Of a stretch of DNA of 57,312 nucleotides, positions 1-6,794 are shown piece by piece. Location: IMG/VR virus record IMGVR_UViG_3300022725_000257, positions 1-57,312 of that record; one strand, given 5' to 3'. A program made the translations under genes and the position numbers. This DNA is from a virus. A model generated the notes under the pieces. It searched no databases and was not told where the DNA came from. It saw only the letters and a list, made by a program, of their open reading frames with translations. Position 1 is the stretch's first letter. Each line of letters begins with the position of its first letter.

Positions 1-122
1 ATAACGTGGTAGCGTATAACGGGCGCAGAGATTATGAGTGAATTAAAGACTGAAAATATCGAACTAACTGAAACCGAAAACAACGGCAAGTCTGCGTCCG
101 CAGTTGATACGCATTGTTATAG
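1..122 (+). other. attC7 recombination site
   Basis: The R'' box TATAACG is completed by the T at 57185 in the other repeat copy. The L'' arm GCGTATAACGGGCGCAGA (about 14-31) pairs with the L' arm TCTGCGTCCGCAGTTG followed by ATACGC (91-112), leaving extra unpaired bases on the L' side. The R' box GTTATAG is at 116-122. The loop of about 59 bases contains the ATG at 34. Confidence 0.85.
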
Positions 123-127
123 CAACG
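1..127. repeat. Terminal direct repeat, copy 1
   Basis: Bases 1-127 are identical to 57186-57312. The sequence is therefore a circular or terminally redundant molecule of 57,185 unique bases. A 127-base overlap equals a k-mer length widely used in de Bruijn assembly, so this is probably an assembly signature of circularity rather than a biological terminal repeat. The repeat coincides with attC7 of the cassette array. Confidence 0.95.
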
Positions 128-576
128 GGGTGCAAAAGGAGCTTATTGAGTTGTGCCACGATGATTTGCTTGAACCGGCAGTTAAACTTCTGAAGCGAAG
201 TGGAAAAATGTGGAAGTGTAGCAATGTGTTTTGCGATTTGGCGACCGCTGCCAGTGAGCAACCTGACGCATTTGGAATTGGCAGCGGGTTCACTTCTTTA
301 GTGGAAGTCAAAGTAACACGATCAGATTTTCATGCTGGCAAAAAAAAGTTTTTCCGCCAACATCCTGAATGGGGGATGGGAAATTACAGATTTTACCTTT
401 GCCCAGAAGGGTTGATAAAGCCGGATGAAATTCCTGAAAATTGGGGATTGGCGTATTGGACTGAAAAAAAAGCAAATGTAATTGTGAAACCCGACTGGCA
501 GGAAAGCCACCAAAAACGAGAAATAGCTTTTGTGAACAGCGTACTCAGACGTATTAATGCTGACGAGTTGCTATAA
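34..576 (+). CDS. PD-(D/E)XK-fold nuclease-like cassette protein with attC-encoded N-terminus
   Basis: 180 residues. D78, E91 and K93 (in the segment SLVEVKVTRSDFHAGKKKFF) match the D...ExK active-site pattern of restriction-endonuclease-fold proteins. The following pattern of a second basic stretch and RFYLCPEGLI resembles MmcB-like DNA repair nucleases, where a Tyr-rich strand follows the ExK. The open frame starts at ATG 34 in the loop of attC7 and runs through L'-R', so residues 1-31 or so come from the recombination site. An in-frame GTG at 130 is the only obvious start after the site. The stop TAA lies in the R'' box of attC8. Family assignment is from motif spacing only. Confidence 0.65.
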   Translation: MSELKTENIELTETENNGKSASAVDTHCYSNGVQKELIELCHDDLLEPAVKLLKRSGKMWKCSNVFCDLATAASEQPDAFGIGSGFTSLVEVKVTRSDFHAGKKKFFRQHPEWGMGNYRFYLCPEGLIKPDEIPENWGLAYWTEKKANVIVKPDWQESHQKREIAFVNSVLRRINADELL

Positions 577-692
577 CGGATCGGCGTTTAAGCGGCGCTG
601 AAATTAAATAACAACTAAAAATCAGAAATAGAATTATGAGTCAGATTACAGAAAAGGACGCGGCAGCGTCCGCCTTGAAACGCTTGTTAACC
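572..692 (+). other. attC8 recombination site
   Basis: R'' TATAACG is at 572-578 and R' GTTAACC at 686-692. L'' GCGTTTAAGCGGCGCTG pairs with L' CAGCGTCCGCCTTGAAACGC, with three extra bases on the L' side. The stop of the upstream gene is inside R''. The loop carries ATG 636 and an alternative hairpin GGACGC-ggca-GCGTCC just before the arm. Confidence 0.9.
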
Positions 693-902
693 GCCCGGTG
701 GTATTTACTGGAACATCCGTGGTGCCACAGTAGTCAAGCTGGAACAGCAATATTGGCGGGAAATCCTGACCCACACCTGGGCACTTTTGTTGCAGATACG
801 GAAATGATGATGGATGATTGTGATTTTGAAGATGAAAATCAGCCGAGATCTATTGCTCAGCATATTGTTGACCTACATAATGCAAGCATAGAGGGCGGTT
901 AA
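636..902 (+). CDS. Small cassette protein, N-terminus from attC8
   Basis: 88 residues, family not recognised with certainty. The body (WYLLEHPWC..., ILAGNPDPH, ending IAQHIVDLHNA) resembles short phage and plasmid proteins that end in a helix with IxxHIVxLHN. The frame opens at ATG 636 within the attC8 loop and crosses the L'-R' arm. Between the R' box and the conserved WYLLEHPW segment there is no ATG, GTG or usable start with a ribosome site, so initiation in the site loop is likely. The stop TAA sits in GGTTAAC, an R''-like box whose partner arm I could not find. Confidence 0.6.
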   Translation: MSQITEKDAAASALKRLLTARWYLLEHPWCHSSQAGTAILAGNPDPHLGTFVADTEMMMDDCDFEDENQPRSIAQHIVDLHNASIEGG

Positions 903-948
903 CATAGTATTGAGCAAAATTGAAATCCTAATATAAAGGGAAATGGTT

Positions 949-1452
949 ATGAAAAAAGAAATATTACAACGGGTCAAAACGCAGCTCAAAAATAATTGGT
1001 ATGTAGATCAGGACGACATACAAGCCCTTATTGATATTGCTGAACAGGCTGATATCGAAAAGATAAGAGATATCGTAGATGATGAATTGTGGGACGTTTT
1101 TTCAAGCTCACAACTTAACAGGCTTCACAGAGCGTTCGACAGCGCAAAAAAACAATTAGTAAAAGATAAAAAACCGCAGCACACCCCGCACAAAGTGTAT
1201 CAAAGCTTATTTGATTTCTTTCATATAGAGCACAGGCTGGTCTTAACGGAGGGTGAAATGGATGATATTGTGTATGTCGTCAAAGAATTCATAGACCATT
1301 CACATCAAAGATATATCGAGGATACGGCAGAATTTACGGTAAGGATAAAATCACCCGCAGCCGAGGAGACCTATGTGTATCCACTTGATGATTTTAACCG
1401 GTTCAGAAGACTATACAAAAAATTTGTTCGGAAAAAATTAAATAGAAAGTAA
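949..1452 (+). CDS. Hypothetical protein in multi-gene cassette block
   Basis: 167 residues, acidic N-terminal half with helical character, basic C-terminus ending KKFVRKKLNRK. No family recognised. The start at ATG 949 is preferred over 943 because AAAGGG at 935-940 lies 8 bases upstream. The start overlaps a GTTATGA string that looks like an R' box, but no matching L''-L' arms flank it, so this could be a decayed attC or chance. It is followed after three bases by the next gene. Confidence 0.6.
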   Translation: MKKEILQRVKTQLKNNWYVDQDDIQALIDIAEQADIEKIRDIVDDELWDVFSSSQLNRLHRAFDSAKKQLVKDKKPQHTPHKVYQSLFDFFHIEHRLVLTEGEMDDIVYVVKEFIDHSHQRYIEDTAEFTVRIKSPAAEETYVYPLDDFNRFRRLYKKFVRKKLNRK

Positions 1453-1455
1453 AAA

Positions 1456-1761
1456 ATGAAAGCACCTGATAAAATATACCTACAAATTGACGAAATAGAA
1501 CACAAAGACTCAACTTTTGAAGCAGTTACTTGGTGCAAAGATAGAATCAACGATTCAGATGTTGAATACATAAGGGTTGATAATGTTCTCAAAAGCCTAA
1601 ATGATGAACTTAAAAAAATGCCTGATGAAGAACTTTTAAATTTTGTAGATGAGATAGAAAAATGGTGTTATTTAGGCATAAATGATGAGCCTCATATAAG
1701 TCTTAATGGCATTATTAGGGCAATAGAAATTCTTGAACAAAAACGCAAAGAAAACTTGTAA
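1456..1761 (+). CDS. Hypothetical protein, phage-type small protein
   Basis: 101 residues. The opening IYLQIDEIEH and the later DVEYIRVDNVLKSL recur in many small phage proteins of unknown role that end one strand with a YIR motif. The rest is acidic and helical. The gene starts 3 bases after the preceding stop and its TAA overlaps the ATG of the next gene, so it belongs to a compact operon within one cassette-sized unit. Confidence 0.6.
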   Translation: MKAPDKIYLQIDEIEHKDSTFEAVTWCKDRINDSDVEYIRVDNVLKSLNDELKKMPDEELLNFVDEIEKWCYLGINDEPHISLNGIIRAIEILEQKRKENL

Positions 1762-1940
1762 TGAAAGAACTTGTATTTGTAACCCTTGATTGGGCAGCGA
1801 ACCCTATAACTACGATTGATGGACAGATTTTGCCCCGAAAAGCAGAGATGTTGCTCAACGGGGACTATTACCCAAACAACCGTGTTGGCGAGTGGCCAAG
1901 GAACCCTAAAACAGGCAAAAAACTTCCTATATATGAGTAA
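1761..1940 (+). CDS. Small hypothetical protein (59 residues)
   Basis: The ATG at 1761 overlaps the TAA of the previous gene, and the stop TAA is at 1938-1940. The translation begins MKELVFVTLDWAANPITTID and ends GKKLPIYE. Its regular spacing between two overlapping neighbours argues that it is real. The frame used here differs from the longer frame that begins at 1816. No family recognised. Confidence 0.6.
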   Translation: MKELVFVTLDWAANPITTIDGQILPRKAEMLLNGDYYPNNRVGEWPRNPKTGKKLPIYE

Positions 1941-2286
1941 TAAAAATAATCCGTATTCCGGTATGAACCCTCTTGATAAATTTCCGCACCCCTTTGATCC
2001 TAAGTACGAGGAAAAAATGAAAAAGTTAAAAAGAAATGACCCCGACAAATTTGTTAATTGGCCGCTGGTAAATGGCAATTATAGTACAAAAAATGGAAGC
2101 AGAGTTACAATATTTGGCAAACGCAATGGATGTAGCCAAGTAGACTTCGATTGGTTTGAAGAAGGTGGGTGTGTTGACTGCATCCCGCAGCCATACCCGG
2201 AAAAGTATGATAATAATGATGTGCGGCTTGTTTGGCACTGTGATGTTTGCGGTGGTGGATCTGCAAAACTATACAAAGATAAATGA
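1933..2286 (+). CDS. Hypothetical cysteine-containing protein
   Basis: 117 residues. I chose ATG 1933, which overlaps the end of the preceding gene, over an in-frame ATG at 1816 that would run across that gene. The N-terminal third (DKFPHPFDPKYEEKMKK) is proline and lysine rich. The C-terminal part holds four to six cysteines including VDCIP and WHCDVCGGG, suggesting a metal site. Last gene before attC9. Confidence 0.55.
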   Translation: MSNKNNPYSGMNPLDKFPHPFDPKYEEKMKKLKRNDPDKFVNWPLVNGNYSTKNGSRVTIFGKRNGCSQVDFDWFEEGGCVDCIPQPYPEKYDNNDVRLVWHCDVCGGGSAKLYKDK

Positions 2287-2307
2287 TATGAATTGAGCAA
2301 TGAGGCA

Positions 2308-2437
2308 GGGTAACGTTGCTGCAATTAAGCGGCGGCGTTAATCAGGCCCGTTGGACTATGGAAACCGTTAATCTAATATTTTAATTGAGACTGTAATAAG
2401 GACGGCCTTGCCGTCCGACTTAAATTGCTTGTTATAT
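2308..2437 (+). other. attC9 recombination site
   Basis: R'' GGGTAAC is at 2308-2314 and R' GTTATAT at 2431-2437. L'' GCAATTAAGCGGCGGC pairs with L' GCCGTCCGACTTAAATTGC. The last part of the loop forms a strong hairpin GGACGG-cctt-GCCGTCC that uses the same L' bases and so competes with the attC fold. The start codon of the HNH gene overlaps R'. Confidence 0.88.
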
Positions 2438-2774
2438 GCCGATTGACTATAGCGAATACCCGGAAAATTGGAAAGAGATAAGCGAGTACATTCGTTTTGA
2501 GCGTGCTGGTAACCGATGCGAAAGTTGCGGAGCTGAAAATGGAAAGCCGCACCCTGTTACTGGTAGTAAGGTTGTTTTGACAGTAGCACATATTCGACAT
2601 GAAAAATCGGATGTGAGGTATAACCCTGATGCATATGATCCTGACGATGAGGAAAATAATTTAGTGGCAGAATGCCAAAGATGTCATCTTACAAGGGATG
2701 CAAAGTTGCACGCTCGAAACCGTAAATACGGTCGAAAGCATAACCGTAAAGAACAACTGCGCTTAGGCATATAA
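2436..2774 (+). CDS. HNH endonuclease, cassette-encoded
   Basis: 112 residues. Zinc-binding and catalytic elements are visible in order: CESC at 28-31, the AHIRH histidine at 52 or 55, NNLVAEC with N74/N75, and CQRCH ending at H84. This is the compact HNH fold of phage and mobile-element nucleases (compare HNHc family proteins of 90-120 residues). The ATG overlaps the R' box of attC9 (GTTATATG), so any ribosome site must come from the upstream cassette. TAA lies in R'' of attC10. The adjoining cassette encodes a DNA methyltransferase, so the two could act as a nuclease-methylase pair, but that is inference. Confidence 0.88.
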   Translation: MPIDYSEYPENWKEISEYIRFERAGNRCESCGAENGKPHPVTGSKVVLTVAHIRHEKSDVRYNPDAYDPDDEENNLVAECQRCHLTRDAKLHARNRKYGRKHNRKEQLRLGI

Positions 2775-2889
2775 CGTGGGAGGCGTAAGCGGTCAGGCAG
2801 AATTATGAATAACGAAAAAGCAAATACTATGAATAAGCAAGAAACTGTAACCGGACAAGAAGCCTGTCCGCTTGACGCCTTTGTTATAG
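2770..2889 (+). other. attC10 recombination site
   Basis: R'' TATAACG is at 2770-2776 and R' GTTATAG at 2883-2889. L'' GGCGTAAGCGGTCAGGC pairs with L' GCCTGTCCGCTTGACGCC. The loop contains ATG 2805 and ATG 2829 in the methyltransferase frame and an alternative hairpin CGGACA-agaagcc-TGTCCG. Confidence 0.9.
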
Positions 2890-3524
2890 CGCAAAGGGAG
2901 GCGCTCGAAGCATTGCGGGAAATGCCCGATGATTGCTGTGATATTTTTACAGACCCGCCGTACAATGTTGGAAAAGATTATGGTGTTTGGGACGATTCAA
3001 TGCCCGATCAAGAATATGAACGGTGGATAAGTGATGTTCTGACTGAATGCAAAAGGGTTGCCGTTAATATGGTTGTTTACGTTCCTAAAAAATGGAATTT
3101 ACTTTACTGGAATGTTCTTGGTGATTCATTTCAGGAAATAATACTCCCATTTAGACCGGCCGGTGCAATACGGTATGGGTATTCAAATCAGTTCAATAAG
3201 CTACTTACAAATGCGAGACCGAAAAGGGAAAAGCCGGTACTCAACGTTTGGGATAATATGCAACAGCCGGGGCTTGGATTCTTTTTTAGAGAGGATACAT
3301 TAGGCAACCCCGGCTACACATCTGAGGCAATTACACGAAGGGCATTGGAACAGCTTTTGAGCCATGAATTTATTTATGACCCGTTTATGGGTGTTGGAAC
3401 TACTGCCGTTGCCGCTGAGAAAGCCGGAAAGAAATGGGCAGGAACTGAGCTTAATCCTGAATTTATTGAAAAAGCATGGACACGAATACATGAATACAGG
3501 AACCAACTTGAACTTGCGCTATAA
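2805..3524 (+). CDS. Beta-class DNA N4/N6 methyltransferase, N-terminus from attC10
   Basis: 239 residues. Catalytic motif IV DPPY is at 50-53 (FTDPPYNVG) and the SAM-binding motif I follows near the C-terminus (YDPFMGVGTTAVAAEKAGKKWAGTEL), the order of beta-class N6-adenine or N4-cytosine methylases. The enzyme normally has a segment like GDALEVLREMPD before DPPY; here REALEALREMPDD starts only two codons after the R' box and has no ATG of its own. Translation must therefore start at 2805 or 2829 inside the attC10 loop, or at a rare codon. The stop is inside R'' of attC11. Length is short for the family but complete. Confidence 0.85.
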   Translation: MNNEKANTMNKQETVTGQEACPLDAFVIAQREALEALREMPDDCCDIFTDPPYNVGKDYGVWDDSMPDQEYERWISDVLTECKRVAVNMVVYVPKKWNLLYWNVLGDSFQEIILPFRPAGAIRYGYSNQFNKLLTNARPKREKPVLNVWDNMQQPGLGFFFREDTLGNPGYTSEAITRRALEQLLSHEFIYDPFMGVGTTAVAAEKAGKKWAGTELNPEFIEKAWTRIHEYRNQLELAL

Positions 3525-3643
3525 CGGTTTAGCGTTTGTGCGGCGCTTTAATAAAGTTAATTAGAATAACAAAATTTATAATCCAATGATTAAGCAAAAA
3601 ATAGAACAAGAAAAAGCGTCCGATACGAAACGCATTGTTATGC
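3520..3643 (+). other. attC11 recombination site
   Basis: R'' TATAACG is at 3520-3526 and R' GTTATGC at 3637-3643. L'' GCGTTTGTGCGGCGCTT pairs with L' AAGCGTCCGATACGAAACGC. The loop contains ATG 3586, in frame with the next gene. Confidence 0.88.
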
Positions 3644-3843
3644 AACCGATTACAGTATGGGAAAAGTTTAGTAAAAAGAAACAAAAGTATGAGCATAACC
3701 ATATTGAAGATGGACACCTTACCGGAGATACACCCATTGCAAGAACTGAGGAGCAGAAAAAAGAATGGGATAATACATATTGGCGAAAAAAGTTTGGTTA
3801 CCTGAAGGATGGAAAAGTAGTTGAAACTGAAATAGCTTATTAG
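3640..3843 (+). CDS. Small hypothetical cassette protein
   Basis: 67 residues from the ATG that overlaps R' of attC11, or 85 residues if translation starts at ATG 3586 in the site loop, in the same frame. Highly charged, with tryptophans (VWEKF, KEWDNTYWRKKFGYL). A short positively charged C-terminal region ends VETEIAY. No family recognised. Followed 3 bases after its TAG by R'' of attC12. Confidence 0.6.
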   Translation: MQPITVWEKFSKKKQKYEHNHIEDGHLTGDTPIARTEEQKKEWDNTYWRKKFGYLKDGKVVETEIAY

Positions 3844-3846
3844 GTT

Positions 3847-3932
3847 GCATAACAAAAGTTTCTGTTGCAAGCCGGACAAGGTGTGGACAACCTTCATGCG
3901 TTTAGCTTGTCAGCAGGAAACTAAGGTTAGAA
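3847..3932 (+). other. attC12 recombination site
   Basis: R'' GCATAAC is at 3847-3853 and R' GTTAGAA at 3926-3932. L'' AGTTTCTGTTGCAAGC pairs with L' GCTTGTCAGCAGGAAACT over about 16 positions, with two extra bases on the L' side. This is the last recognisable site of the array; its arms differ from all others, which supports site-specific covariation. Confidence 0.82.
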
Positions 3933-3940
3933 AAATTAAC

Positions 3941-4420
3941 ATGAAAATAATATTTTTAGATATTGATGGTGTATTAAATTCTAACGCTTGGTTTAAAAGT
4001 GAAGAATATAATATAAAAGCAAAAAATATGTCTTTTCCTGATACACATCTGGATAAAAAATGTATTTTTAATTTAAATTATTTGTGCAATTTATCTGGTG
4101 CGGATATCGTGATTAGTTCTACTTGGCGTGAATTTGATTATTGTGCCTCAGCTCTGAGGAGAAATGGTGTTACTGGTAATATAATAGGCACTACACCATG
4201 TTTAAGAAAAAAGCTTGAAAACGGTTTATATATAGGCAAAACCCGAGGGGAAGAAATTCAGGCTTGGTTAGATAATAACGGTTACGAATTCTATGTAATA
4301 ATAGATGACTGTTCTGATATGCTTAGATCACAAAAAAAATATTTCGTCCAGATAAATGGAACAGTAGGTTTAACTAAAAATAATGTTTTACAAGCTCTTA
4401 AAATTTTAAATATTGAATAA
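3941..4420 (+). CDS. HAD-fold phosphatase or polynucleotide-repair-type protein
   Basis: 159 residues. It opens MKIIFLDIDGVLNS, the HAD motif I with nucleophile D7 and acid D9. Motif II is in DIVISSTWRE (Ser/Thr), and a late acidic DDCSDM matches motif IV. The short cap-less layout and TWRE motif match the HAD domain of the Swiss-army-knife RNA repair type (family known; function here inferred). I start at ATG 3941 after the R' box of attC12. No attC follows, so it is either the terminal cassette or one that lost its site. A degenerate relative lies at 11628-12083. Confidence 0.78.
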   Translation: MKIIFLDIDGVLNSNAWFKSEEYNIKAKNMSFPDTHLDKKCIFNLNYLCNLSGADIVISSTWREFDYCASALRRNGVTGNIIGTTPCLRKKLENGLYIGKTRGEEIQAWLDNNGYEFYVIIDDCSDMLRSQKKYFVQINGTVGLTKNNVLQALKILNIE

Positions 4421-4425
4421 TTGAT

Positions 4426-4569
4426 ATGCTATATTTTTTTGTAGGTTTTTTGGTGGGTTTTATAACATCCATGTTAGGGCCTAAATTTATTAGATTTTTA
4501 ATATATAAATCACCCAATGACTTGTTAGTTAGTAAAGCTATTAAAAGAGTTGTTGAACACCAAAATTAA
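4426..4569 (+). CDS. Small membrane protein (47 residues)
   Basis: Starts at ATG 4426, five bases after the HAD stop. The translation has one hydrophobic segment (LYFFVGFLVGFITSMLG) followed by a basic tail FIRFLIYK and a soluble C-terminus, fitting a single-pass membrane protein. No family recognised and no ribosome site is obvious, so confidence is limited. Confidence 0.45.
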   Translation: MLYFFVGFLVGFITSMLGPKFIRFLIYKSPNDLLVSKAIKRVVEHQN

Positions 4570-4678
4570 AGATCTTATAAGCAGTTGCATCGGGGCATCG
4601 AGGAAGCGGGTCCCATCGGTGGCATACAGCGTCTTACGAGGCGGGACTAGGTGTGCTAAACCCTGATGTGATTGATTA
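4570..4678. other. Unexplained GC-rich intergenic patch between converging gene sets
   Basis: After the AT-rich small gene the composition rises abruptly. The patch repeats CATCGGGG, CATCGAGG and CATCGGTGG, and has GTCCC and GGGAC about 30 bases apart that could close a stem. It lies where rightward cassette genes meet the leftward early genes. I see no tRNA cloverleaf, attC partner arms or poly-U terminator. It could be a structured RNA, a terminator region or an old attachment site. Confidence 0.3.
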
Positions 4679-5338
4679 TTAATTTAAGTTTCTCTTTGAT
4701 CTGTTTCTTAATATATCATTAATTTCATCAGCAGTATAAACACTATTTCCTAATGTGTGTATTTTTTCTGTTACATTAGTGGCTTCATTTTTACCAATAA
4801 TTCCTTTACGCACAGCATCACTTATTTGATCTGTTATGTGTTTTGCCCACTTCTCTAATCTGTTTGATGACATTTTCCCATATACAATCATACTTTCCCG
4901 GGCTTCATCACTGTTATGCGGTGTTCCTTCCATATATAATCGTAATGCATAAGCTGAAACTATCAACCAGGATTCATTCATTCTTTCATACCGGTTGCCA
5001 TTAATTGGTTCAAAGGAATCACATGCGCTTGCAAGTGCATCCGCTAAATGCTCAATGAGCATAGCATTTGTTGGGGCAATCTTTTTTACATACACTAAAT
5101 ACTTTATCTGATTAAGCATCAGATCATAAAGAACCTCTTGATCTTCTTCAGGGATCTCAATTTTTCCTTGATCATCTACATCATGATGCTCTGTATAAAC
5201 AGGCTTACCAACACGTTTATAAAAATCGAGTGATTTTTGCTTTGATATCTTTTCATTATAAAAGCTCAAAGCAAGCGATGTTGAAGCAATTGTTATAACC
5301 AATAGTAGGATACATAAAATTAATATAGGTGTAGTCAT
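4679..5338 (-). CDS. Membrane-anchored hypothetical protein
   Basis: 219 residues. A single strong N-terminal hydrophobic segment (residues 4-26) is followed by a soluble, mainly helical domain containing paired segments such as LIEHLADALASACDSF. Last gene of the leftward set and directly downstream of the helicase gene. No family recognised; topology suggests the bulk is cytoplasmic or periplasmic behind an anchor. Confidence 0.65.
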   Translation of the reverse strand: MTTPILILCILLLVITIASTSLALSFYNEKISKQKSLDFYKRVGKPVYTEHHDVDDQGKIEIPEEDQEVLYDLMLNQIKYLVYVKKIAPTNAMLIEHLADALASACDSFEPINGNRYERMNESWLIVSAYALRLYMEGTPHNSDEARESMIVYGKMSSNRLEKWAKHITDQISDAVRKGIIGKNEATNVTEKIHTLGNSVYTADEINDILRNRSKRNLN

Positions 5339-5364
5339 CTTTTTTTTTATGATTTAATTTATTA

Positions 5365-6792
5365 TTAAAATGGCTGATCGTCATCGTCCAAAGGAAGATT
5401 ATGTGGCATGTTCTGTGTACCTACAGGTCGTAAGGATGGTTTTCTATCATCTCTGCCCGGGTTTTGGGTACGCCATTCTGCATAATGTGAAATAAAATCC
5501 ATTTTAAATGTCCCGAGCATTCCATTCCTGTTTTTTGCGATATCAATAAATCCAATACCAGTTGTCGATTGCCCTTTGTATTCATCGTGGCCAAAAAGTT
5601 CCGGGCGGTTTAGAAATATAACACAATCAGCATCCTGTTCCAATGTACCACTCTCTCTTAGATCATCCAGTTTTGGTTGAGCGCCGGGCCGTTTAAGACA
5701 TTCCCTTGATAATTGTGAGCAGGCAATAACCGGGGTGTTGGTTTCTTTAGCCAAAGCTTTAAGGCCTCTTGATATACTGGATATCTCTTGCTCTCTGTTG
5801 CCTTCTTTATAGCCACTCATTAACTGCAAATAATCAACAAAAAGCATATCATAGCCTTGTGTTACTTTTGCTTTATATTTAGCGGCTAATTCATGTATCC
5901 CTATTGCAGGGGTGTCTTCTATGTATAAATCAGAATGGTATAACTTCTCGCTTGCCTTCATCAGATGATCCATATCATCCTTATTTATAGATCCTGATCT
6001 TATCTTAGTGAAATTTACACGACTTTCAAGAGCCATTTGTCTAAGTATTATGTCCCTATTTACCATTTCACCATTCCATACGAAGGGCCGGCGCTTAAAA
6101 TCACTTTTAAGGGATGCTGCATAAAAAGCGTTCTTTATAATGAACGCCGATTTACCAACGCCAGGTCTTGCCCCAATAATATAAAGACTGCCATCCTGAT
6201 AACCGTTGGTGTATTTATCTAATGGAGTTCCGGTTGGGGCGCCAGAAAGCCCGGGGTTTTCCTTGCGATACTCAATATATTCAAGAGCCTGATATATAAT
6301 ATCTTTACTATATCCACCTGTTTCATTATAAAAATCTGTTCCAAGTTTTGATGCTAATGAATTTAGTTCCCCAATAAGTTCCCGGCTATCCGAAGATTCA
6401 CTGTAGGCTTTATTGGCCACCTCTGTAGTTAATAAAATTAGATCTCTCTTTGCCTTTTTATCTTTGAGTATATCAATATAATCTAACGCAACTCGTTCCC
6501 CTACTCCGTGATCGGCAGCAATTTGATAAATTGATTGCTCACCTCCAGCTTTTTCAAGTGTCTGATTTTTTCTAAGCTGCTCAATGATTAAATTTGTATC
6601 AACTTTTTTATTGTTGTTATACAGATCTAATATTGCTTTGTATATAACCCTGTGTTGCGGGGAGTAAAAAACTTCTATATTTTGCTTTAACTCTTGTATA
6701 CATATATCAAGCATGTCTGGCATAAACATCATGCTTGATAATAACTCTACTTCAATTTCTGTTGCCTGCGGCGGTATCTTTGCGTTGTCCAT
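5365..6792 (-). CDS. dnaB: Replicative DNA helicase, DnaB family
   Basis: 475 residues, normal length for DnaB. The N-terminal primase-interaction domain is followed by the RecA-like core with Walker A GARPGVGKS at 207-215 and Walker B MLFVDYLQLM at about 316-325. Later helicase motifs are present in ACSQLSRE and LRESGTLEQDADCVIFLNRPE, including the arginine-finger region. The C-terminal tail ends with acidic DDDDQPF, similar to SSB-type tips. It unwinds phage DNA as a hexamer. The DUF4373 protein is immediately upstream, separated by two bases, and may act as its loader. Confidence 0.96.
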   Translation of the reverse strand: MDNAKIPPQATEIEVELLSSMMFMPDMLDICIQELKQNIEVFYSPQHRVIYKAILDLYNNNKKVDTNLIIEQLRKNQTLEKAGGEQSIYQIAADHGVGERVALDYIDILKDKKAKRDLILLTTEVANKAYSESSDSRELIGELNSLASKLGTDFYNETGGYSKDIIYQALEYIEYRKENPGLSGAPTGTPLDKYTNGYQDGSLYIIGARPGVGKSAFIIKNAFYAASLKSDFKRRPFVWNGEMVNRDIILRQMALESRVNFTKIRSGSINKDDMDHLMKASEKLYHSDLYIEDTPAIGIHELAAKYKAKVTQGYDMLFVDYLQLMSGYKEGNREQEISSISRGLKALAKETNTPVIACSQLSRECLKRPGAQPKLDDLRESGTLEQDADCVIFLNRPELFGHDEYKGQSTTGIGFIDIAKNRNGMLGTFKMDFISHYAEWRTQNPGRDDRKPSLRPVGTQNMPHNLPLDDDDQPF

Positions 6793-6794
6793 AT

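Larger units (their letters stand above)
1..3932 (+). mobile_element. Integron-type gene cassette array, second part (continues from 54583)
   Basis: This part of the array holds attC7 to attC12 and the genes between them, all on the plus strand. The order of each unit is gene, R''-L'' arm, loop, L'-R' arm, next gene, which is the polarity of integron cassettes. Cargo here is a PD-(D/E)XK-like nuclease, a multi-gene block, an HNH nuclease, a beta-class DNA methyltransferase and a small unknown. A HAD gene follows the last site. The array joins phage genes on both sides and no integron integrase is present. Confidence 0.85.

Noticed and set aside
1816-1932. Extra N-terminal 39 residues on the 1933-2286 protein
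   Set aside because: It overlaps the 59-residue gene at 1761-1940 in another frame; ATG 1933 gives a normal overlapped operon start.
4570-4678. tRNA or tmRNA gene
   Set aside because: No TTCGA loop, no acceptor pairing and no complete cloverleaf could be drawn by eye.
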